Part shown: piece by piece, positions 33,391 to 41,613 of the stretch
How positions within the stretch are numbered: position 1 is the first letter of the stretch
Layout: the number at the start of each line of letters is the position of its first letter
Origin: Annulohypoxylon bovei var. microspora
Lineage: Eukaryota > Ascomycota > Sordariomycetes > Xylariales > Hypoxylaceae
Assembly: GCA_022836615.1 (NCBI GenBank)
Contig: MU405420.1
Span: 1-41,613, forward strand
Reading direction: 5' to 3'
Length of the DNA: 41,613 nucleotides
The notes under the pieces: generated by a model
Seen by the model: only the letters and a program-made list of their open reading frames with translations
Database searches by the model: none
Told to the model about the DNA's origin: nothing
Program-made: the position numbers and the translations under genes

Positions 33391-33714
33391 TTGGGGTACA
33401 GCGTCTCGGTGAACCTCAATTGGATTGTTTCGCTCTGCAGTTACCGTATAAACGGCCAGTATCAAATACTGACAATTGAAGCCGTTGAAAATCGAGAATC
33501 CCACGTTGTCCTTTCACCAAGGTGTGTAAGATATTGAAATATTTAGGTGAAGTTTTATCTCAGCGAGCTCAGACCAGTGGGTGTTTTTTGTTTGTACCTT
33601 TTTAGCCACGGCAATTTCAACCAATCAAAGCGCAAAACTCAACAAAACATAAAAAACATTCCATTGGTCTGAAGGCATGTGGTGGTTTTTTTTGATTTAT
33701 TGGTAAAAAAAAAC
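33391..33714. other. Transition from gene island to AT block, with a short inverted repeat
   Basis: The SDR promoter side is followed by an imperfect inverted repeat: CAGACCAGTGGGTGTTTTTT (33570-33589) opposite 33651-33671, whose reverse complement starts CAGACCAATGG. The ends lie about 100 bp apart, as in a tiny MITE, but I see no clear target duplication. T and A runs increase toward 33700. Confidence 0.4.
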
Positions 33715-33910
33715 CCTCATTTGTTTTTATTTTTAATAATTAAATACATAAAATTATAAATAAATAATAATTTATATTTATAAATATTTATTAATTTATT
33801 TTATAATATTTATTAAATTTAATTTTATTACGCGTTTTAAGTTAATATTATTACGCGTCGTAAATTAATATAATTTATATTACGTTAATTTATTATCGCG
33901 TAATAATAAT

Positions 33911-34056
33911 ATAAATTATAATTAATATAAAAATTATTAAACGTATAATTATTATATAATTAATTATTATTTAAATTTAAAATTAATTCGTTTATTAATT
34001 ATAATGTTATTACTTTTAAATAAACGGTTATAATTAAATTAATTATAAAGTAAAAT
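33911..34056 (+). repeat. Outer part of palindrome left arm, separated by the retroelement
   Basis: Positions 33911-34043 are the reverse complement of 41481-41613 over 133 bp with no length difference and only a few mismatches. The arm then has about 12 extra bases before the LTR and resumes at 40396 after it. This shows that the retroelement landed inside the arm. Confidence 0.85.
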
Positions 34057-34273
34057 TATTACGGCGAATAAGTTTTTAATCGAAATAAAATTTATACGAT
34101 AACGGGACCACGTATTTTATTAATAAAAATATTTAAAATGAAAAATTAAAAGAAAAAAAGTTACGAAATGGTTTTTTTTAAAAGGTTTTTATATATTAGT
34201 TTTACGGTTAAGATATTAATTAATTAACTTTATTAATATACTTTAAAAGTAACGGTAATTAAGCGTCGTTATA
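34057..34273 (-). repeat. Long terminal repeat, left copy
   Basis: This 217-bp copy aligns to 40175-40391 without indels. In the stretches I compared base by base, every mismatch is C/T or G/A. Both copies are mutated at different sites, as RIP would do after insertion. Confidence 0.87.
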
Positions 34274-37200
34274 TAACCTTCCTTTTTAAAAAAAAATTTA
34301 ATTTATAAAAGGAATAAGTTATTTATTAATGCGCTTATAATTTACTTTTTTAATTTCTTTTTTTTTTATAATGGGTAAATCGTTTTTATTTATTATTTTT
34401 AATATTTTATTTTTTGCGGCGGCTTTGATTTTTTGCCGGAGTTTAACCGGGGGATCGGCGGCTTTAAGGTGTAAGTTATAAAAGTTTTTTACTTTAATTA
34501 ACGCGTTAAAAAAGTTTTTAAAAAGGTATTATATTAAGTTAAGGTTATAATTTATTTAATTTATTTTATATTGGAATTTTCTTTTAAAAAACTTAAAGTT
34601 TAATATTTTAAATATTTTATATTTTTATTTTTTATCGATTTTCATTAAAAGCGGGGGATTTATTATTTACTTTAAAATTAAATTATTTAAAATTTTAATT
34701 AACCGGCTCGCGTTTAAAACTTAATGGATTTTTATATTTAAAGGTAAATTAATTTTAAAAGCGTTATAATAAAATTTTATTAACATTTTAAAAAAATTTA
34801 TTATTAAATAATTTAAGTCGTTATAAAGGCGATTTATTTATTAATTACTTTTACGGACATATATTTAATCGCTTATTATTTAATTTATTAATTATTTTTT
34901 TTTATTAATTTATTTATTTTAATAATTTTATGTTAATAAAAGGTTTTTACGGGTTTATTATATAACGGAAATTTAACGTTTTATTAACGATTAAGTAACG
35001 ATACGGTTAAGTTTTTTTTAAAGGGTTTTAAATTTACGAGTGCGGGTTTATTAATTAAAAATTATTTTTAAAATAAATTTTATTTCCATTTTTATAAAGG
35101 AAAACTTTATGTTTAAATGCGGTTAAATAACGTACGTAAAATTTAAATAAAGTAATATTTTTAATTAATTATTTTAAAAATAATTTACGAAAAATTATAA
35201 TTTCATTTAAATAAATTAATTAAAAATTTTCGTTTAATTATTAAATTATAAATATTCCGTTATCGATTTATAAAAGTTTATTTTAATAAGTTTAATTAAT
35301 TCGTTTAAAAAAGCGGCCATAAATTAAAAACTTTTATTAAATGTAATTATTTTAAAAGTTTTATAAATGTGTTAAATATATTTATAATATAAGTTTACGA
35401 ATTACGTAATAATATAAGTTTTATACGTAAATAACGAAAAAGGTTTTTTATTTAATTAATTAACGATCATTAAAATCGAATTAAACTTTTCGTAATTAAA
35501 AAGCATAAACTTAAAATTTATCGAAATATATTATTACATTTATTCGTTAATAAGGAATAATTAAAGTAAATTTATTAATTTAATTTTAAAGTTTTAACTT
35601 TTCCGGCATTATTTATAATAAATATAATAATAATTTATAAACGTTTTCATATTAAGTTACGAATACTTTTTTAATATTATTATATACATTTTATTTCGAT
35701 TTAAATGCGCTCGACTTAAAAGACGGTGGAACTTATCGCATAACTTAATGCGAAGCTTCTTGTTATTTAAGACCATTATTAATTTTTTTTTTAAAAGTAA
35801 TAATCCATTTCGTAAGGCGTACCCGTCTTTTCTTTTCCTAGCCCGTTTACGTTACGCTTTTAATTCGATGGCATTTTAATTAATTATTAAAATGACGTCG
35901 ATTAACTTAATACCTTAAAATGGTTTTTCCTCGGAAATTTCCACCGCGGTTAAAATACATTAAAGGTTAAGGGATAATAAGTTCGTTAAAAGTTTATCGG
36001 CCGGGGGTTATAAGGGATTTATTTCATTATGAAATATTAAAAAAAGTAATAAAATAACGAATTAATTATATTCTTTAATCGCTTTTTAAATAATTAAATT
36101 AACCACCTTTTAAAATAAAACGTTAATTATTACATTTTTTTTTTTTAAACGATAATATAACTTGTAATTAAATCGAAATAAATGTTCATTTTAACCGGTT
36201 TAACGAAAGTTTAACGTCTTTTTAATAACGAAATATTATAATGTTTAATAATTTATAAATATATTAAATTTATTATTTAATAAAACGAATATATGTTTTT
36301 AAAGTTTCGTTATTATTATAATAACGAAAAGCTTTTTATTATAAATAAAATAATTATATTTTAAAAGGATTATTATTTTAAAAAAAAAAACCATTAAATG
36401 TTAATTTTTTAACTCGTTTAATTATGAAAAAACTTTAAAAATTATTTTATTAAAAGTATTAATTTTTAATTTAACCTTTTAATTCTTATAAAAGTGTTTT
36501 AAAATTAAAAAAATAATTAAAGTTATTTTTAATATTTTAAACGCTTTAATATATTCGTTGATTTAAATTTAATACGAAGCAACGATAAAGAAATATAAAA
36601 GCTTTATAATTTAATTATATTCCGATATAAATTATTAATAAAAATTATAAAAGTTTAAAAACGATTAAAGTTTTTAAACCCGGGAAGGTATTTTTTAATT
36701 TTAAATCGCTTTAATTTTATTTTAATTAACGGTTATGCTGGAAGTAAAAATAATAAACCTTAAAAATTTAATTTTCGTAATCGAAAATTTACTTTTTTAA
36801 ATATCGATTTATAAGCTAATAAAACACAAGCGTTTTAACATTTACCGTACATAATGTTCGTGGAAAAGTAAATTTTTTAAATAAATTAAAATATTATTTA
36901 TATACGTTATGTAAAAGTTATTAAGAAACGAAAAGAAAGCTTAATTAATATATTTTTAAAACGTATTAAGCTTATTGTTTAATTTAAAGGGAAGTACGCG
37001 GTATTTATACGATTCGAAACGGGTTTAAAAAGTAATAAGGTTTTTTAAAGCGGGGTTTATTTTAATGCGGTGGAAAGTTTAATAAATATTAAGTTTTATA
37101 AAAATTTTAATTTTAAAAATTTTTTTTAACGTTTTATTAATTAAAGGGAAAAAGTAATAATTTTTTTTAATGTAAGCGTTTAATTTTTAATAATTAATAT

Positions 37201-40174
37201 AAAACCTTAGGTTATTTTTTAACTTTTTTACGAAAAAAATAAAGGATTTATATTTAATTATATTAAATATAATTTACTTTTTATGTAAATAATCCGATAA
37301 ATATTCTTTTAAGGTTTATAAATGCTTTGTATTTATATTATAAAAAGGGTGTAATTTAATAGGGTTAACGTTTTTTTTTAAGTTTATTTTATAGTTAAAA
37401 GGCCGGTGAAACGGTAACGAATCGTTATTTTTTTTTAAAAATACTTCGGTTAAGTTATGTAAATAAGGGGGGAGCTTTTTTATAATTTACTTTTAAATAA
37501 AGTCATTTTTTTATTATAACTTTTTTTTAAAAGTTAAATTAAGTTTTTAATAAAATAAAGTAAAAACGTTTAATAACTTATGAATTATGTTAAAGTTTTA
37601 TTAAAAACGTAATATTTTTTTAATAAACGTTAGGTTTAAAATTAAATAAACGTTTATAATAAATGGTGGTGTAAAATGTATTAAAGGTTTAACGAAAAGT
37701 TAAAAAAAAAAAAGTGAAATAATAATGGAAAATTATCGGTTTATTTTAACCATAAAATTTATTATAAAATATATAAATGTTATAATAATTTGCTTTTTTT
37801 TTAAGGCACGAAATTAAAAGCAATTACGGTGTTTTATATTTTCTTATGTAATTTTATTTACGTTTCTTTAAAAAATAAAAAGTTTTAATGTAATATTAAA
37901 GGCGTAACGATGGCGGGGAAGTAACGACTTAAGGAAAATTAATCGTTAATGCCGATTATTTAATATAATATTATATTTTATTAAAAATTTAAACCTTAAT
38001 ATTATTTAAAATTAAAAACGGTTCCCCAGGTTTATTAAAAAAATAAATACGTTATAAAAACTTTTATTTTACATTTAAATATTAATATAAATTATTTCGT
38101 TAATTCGATTAATAATTTATCCGTTAAAGCTTTTAATTATAATAAATTAATTAAATTAAGTAATAAAAAAGTTTTATATATTTATTATTAAACGTGTGTT
38201 TCATTAATTAACGATTATATACGCTTATATTTTAATATTTATTAACGTTCGCATCGTTATTACCACGCTTATATTTTATAAATGAATCGATATATTAATT
38301 ATAAATTATAATCCTTTTATTATAAGGTTAAGAAAATTAAAATTAATAAAAGTAAATGTTAACGAATAAATATATAAAAAGGAACTTAAATTAAAAGCTT
38401 TATTTAAACGTTATTTTTTCCCGATTTTAAATCGATGTCGTTTTTATTATATTTCGTTATTTTTTTTTTTAAAATGGTGGTTATTATTTTAACTTTTACG
38501 TTACGCGTTAAGCAATTATTAAAGAAATGGCCTTTTTACTTATAAAAATAATAAATTAAGTTTATATTAAACGTTATAAAAACGTTGCGTTAACGGGGAA
38601 TTAAAGGAACTTAAAAAGGTTCCTTCGTACGTGCCCGGGTCATGATTTTCGTGATTAAACGAAAAATGTTAAAACCGATAAAAGTTGTTTTCATAACGTT
38701 AAAGGTAACTTTAACTTTAAGTTAAAGTTAAAAAATTATTAAATTAATTTTCTTTTAAATAATTTTAACGCGTTATTAAATTAATGCCGAATAAAGGTTT
38801 TTAAATTTAATAAATTTTATTTTTTTATTTAAATAATAATAAAATGTTTAAATGTAAAAATCGGCGGTTAATTAACGGTTTAATTTTTTTTTCCATTTAA
38901 ATATTAAAATTCCCCTTTTATTTATTAATGATATAAAAAGCGCGTAAAATTTAAAAAATTGCTTATTTAATTATATATTAAGCTTATAAAAATCATTTTT
39001 AATTTAAACCTTAACGTTAAGGTTATTATATAATAACTTTAATAAATTATATATTTATTTAATTTTAATGTATCGATTAATGTTATTTTTAATAAAAAAA
39101 AGTTAAAAAATTAATTTAACTTCGCTTTTAACGAATAAATAAAATTATATAAATTAAATGTGTTTTTTAAAGAATTTTCATTAATTAATTTAAAGTTTAT
39201 TTTTTATGTTTATTTCCCATTTTTTAAATATAAAATTTAATTTATTTAATAAAAAATGTGGGTTTTTAATGTAAATTTTTAATAAAAATAAAGATAAAAT
39301 TATTAATTATGTTCCGGAAATGCGTTAAGGGTTGTCCGGTTTTTTAGGTTCGTTATTTTATTCCATTAAAAGGACGATTAGGTTTTAAAGCGTACGAGTT
39401 AAAGTGAAAAAATAAAGGGCGTTAAGGGGAACGGAGGGAAAAAAAAAAATAAAAAAAGTAAAAAAAAAAAAAACGATTTATGATCGGTTTTTTAACGTTA
39501 TTAATTTATTTAAAATAACGGATAATATAACTTAAAATGGATTTACCTTTATTATGTTAAGCTTTAAGGGCGGGGTAATAAAACTTTATTATAAGTTTAA
39601 TTAAAAAATATGTTTGCTTTAATTAAAAGATTTATTAATGGGTGGAGCTTTTTTTTTTTTTTTTTTTTTAAGGGGAAAAATAAGTTTTTAATTTTATTAT
39701 TAAATAATTAATTAAGTGGTTTTTTAAGCCGTTAAAGGTTTTAATGTTTTTTTTAAAATTAAAAACTTTTTTTTAATTATAAATGAAGATTTATTAACTT
39801 AAAATTATATAATTAAAAAAACGGGAATGGGTTTTAATTAATTAATTTAATTAATAAACGGCTTAACGTTTTTATTAAAACTTTTATTTAATAATTTAAA
39901 TGTTATCGTTAATTAATAATAAAATAAATGGTGTTAAAAAATGTTTTATTATAAATAAAAACAAAGCTTTATAACCATTAATATAAAAAATTTCGTTTAA
40001 AAAAATAAAAACTTTTAAAAATTAAATGCGAATTAAAAATAAAGTTTTAAACGTATTATAATTTAAAAGGAATTAAATTAATACGCGAACGTTTATATAT
40101 TTAAAAAAAAAAAAAATTTCGGGGATAAACTTTTAAATTAAAAAAATAAAACAAATGGGTAATTTTAAATATTA

Positions 40175-40391
40175 TATCACGGCGAATAAATCTTTAATTA
40201 AGATAAAATTTATGCGATAATAAAACCATGTATTTTATTAACGAAAATATTTAAAATAAAAAATTAAAAAAAAAAAAGTTACGAAATAGTTTTTTTTAAA
40301 AGGTTTTTATATATTAACCTTATAACCGAAACATTAATTAACCGGCTCCGTTAATATATTTTAAAAGTAACGGTAATTAAACGCCGTTATA
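40175..40391 (-). repeat. Long terminal repeat, right copy
   Basis: This second 217-bp copy is directly followed by AAAAC (40392-40396), the partner of AAAAT left of the first LTR. It keeps some C/G sites lost from the left copy (for example TATCACGGCG against TATTACGGCG) and has lost others. Confidence 0.87.
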
Positions 40392-41613
40392 AAAACCTTT
40401 AATATTATTTAATTTTTTAAGTTTTAATTAAATTAAAAAAAATATTCGAACGTAAAAATAATAAATAATATATTAATTTTTAAATTTAAAATTAATTAAT
40501 TTTTTAATTATAATATTATTATTTTCGAATAAACGGTTATAAGTTTTTATTATTAAAAAATTTTTTATTTAAATTTAAAATATTTTTAATTTTAATTAAA
40601 ACGGTATTTTAAATAAATAAAAAGTTTTATATAATATATAATTAATTTTAAATTATATTTTATAAGAAGTTTTATACGTTATTATCGAATAATATAATGT
40701 TAAATTTTTATTAATATATAAAATTTCATTATTACAAGGATTATTATTACCGCATGTTCTTAAATTATTTTTAAAGGAACGTTACGCCCGTCCCACATAT
40801 ACATTTGCACGGACCATGTGGGCGCGCTGCGTCATACGGAGCGTAGCGAATTTAATGGCTCCGAAAGAAATAATTTAAGGCATTGAAATAAGTGAAGTTC
40901 TAAACTCGGAACATTCATATGTATCTCCCGGAGGATTGTTCCGACTCCGGATGCCGAGGCTCAAATAAATTACCACTTTAAGTTATCTCAATGCTTCAAA
41001 CTATTTCTTTCGGAGCCATTAAATTCGCCACGCTTCGCGTGGCATAACGCGACGCCCACATAATCCATGCAAATATATATGTGGGGCAGGCGTGGCGTTC
41101 TTTTAGAAATAATTTAAAAACATGTAATAATAATAATCCTTATAATAATAAAATTTTATATATTAATAAAAATTTAACATTATATTATTTAATAATAATA
41201 TATAAAACTTTTTATAAAATATAATTCGAGGTTAATTATATTTTATATAAAACTTTTTATTTATTTAAAATATCGTTTTAATTAAAATTAAAAATATTTT
41301 AAATTTAAACGAGAAAATTTTTAATAATAAATAATTATAATTATTTATTTAAAAGCGATAATATTATAATTAATGCTTAAGTTAATTTTAAATTTAAAAA
41401 TTAATATATTAATTATTATTTTTATATTTAAATATTTTTTTAATTTAATTAAAACTTGAAAAATTAAATAATATTAAAGGATTAATTTAATTATAACCGT
41501 TTATTTAAAAGTAATAACATTATAATTAAAAAATTAATTAATTTTAAATTTAAATATTAATTAATTATATAATAATTATACGTTTAATAATTTTTATATT
41601 AATTATAATTTAT
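40392..41613. repeat. Long palindrome with GC-retaining cruciform core
   Basis: Positions 40396-40937 and 40938-41480 are imperfect inverted copies of each other (about 540 bp per arm, centre near 40937). With the outer parts (33911-34043 and 41481-41613) each arm exceeds 670 bp, and the right arm runs off the window. The core, about 40770-41105, has ordinary base composition while the outer arms are RIP-degraded. Smaller hairpins lie within: GCCACGC-TTC-GCGTGGC (41027-41043), CCCACAT...ATGTGGG in each arm, and CGGAACA...TGTTCCG around the centre. It may be a fold-back/MITE-like element or two copies of one element joined head to head. No coding capacity is seen. Confidence 0.82.

Larger units (their letters stand above)
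34057..40391 (-). mobile_element. RIP-mutated LTR retrotransposon, nested in a palindrome arm (6335 bp)
   Basis: Two 217-bp direct repeats, 34057-34273 and 40175-40391, bound the element. Each starts TAT(T/C)ACGGCG and ends CG(T/C)CGTTATA, that is, TGT...ACA ends with short inverted termini once RIP is allowed for. The 5-bp flanks are AAAAT (34052-34056) and AAAAC (40392-40396), a target duplication with one C-to-T change. Just inside the left LTR is a pyrimidine run (CCTTCCTTTTT, 34277-34287), a polypurine tract on the minus strand, so I infer minus-strand orientation. A primer-binding site is not recognisable. All internal frames are destroyed. Size and TSD fit Ty3/Gypsy or Copia types; I cannot choose between them. 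Confidence 0.85.
33715..41613. repeat. AT-rich, RIP-degraded repeat block (right)
   Basis: From about 33715 the sequence becomes extremely AT-rich. CpA is nearly absent and C survives mainly as CpG, a stronger RIP pattern than in the left block. No frame is long enough to be listed as coding. The block consists of a palindromic repeat (33911-34056 and 40392-41613) interrupted by an LTR retrotransposon (34057-40391). An 11-bp perfect stem (ATTATTACGCG at 33847-33857, CGCGTAATAAT at 33897-33907) sits just left of the palindrome. Confidence 0.88.

Overview
The window looks like nuclear DNA of a filamentous ascomycete (Pezizomycotina, probably Sordariomycetes). It has short GT-AG introns of 52-97 nt, typical fungal genes (a DBP6-type RNA helicase, the GPI-anchor enzyme GPI3/PIG-A, a HET-domain protein, an AYR1-like reductase), and a sharp split between gene-bearing DNA of balanced composition and extremely AT-rich blocks. 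The AT-rich blocks carry the marks of repeat-induced point mutation (RIP).

Layout. (1) About 1-12010 is an AT-rich, RIP-degraded repeat block. Inside it is one LTR element, 802-10368, with two 145-bp LTRs and a perfect 5-bp target duplication. (2) About 12010-33715 is the gene island: DBP6 (-), GPI3 (+, one intron, divergent from DBP6), a possible small secreted ORF (-), a decayed coding fragment (+), a secreted CBM9-like protein (-), a multiply frameshifted WD40 pseudogene (-), a TMT1-like methyltransferase (-), an NAD(P)-binding Rossmann protein (-, two introns), a metal-dependent amidohydrolase (-), a 52-residue cysteine-containing microprotein (-), a large HET-domain protein (-, one intron), and an AYR1-like short-chain dehydrogenase (-, three introns). 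(3) About 33715-41613 is a second, more strongly RIP-mutated block. It holds a 6335-bp LTR retrotransposon (34057-40391; 217-bp LTRs, TSD AAAAT/AAAAC) that landed inside one arm of a very long palindrome. The palindrome's symmetry centre is near 40937, its core of about 330 bp has kept normal base composition, and its right arm runs off the end of the window.

The island genes do not form an obvious pathway. DBP6 (ribosome biogenesis) and GPI3 (GPI anchoring) are housekeeping genes sharing a promoter region. The others are typical accessory, metabolic or self-recognition genes found near fungal heterochromatin. I see no CRISPR array, no rRNA and no convincing tRNA. The most unusual structure is the nested palindrome and retroelement at the right end. 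Exon boundaries were worked out by hand from splice signals, reading-frame continuity and family motifs.
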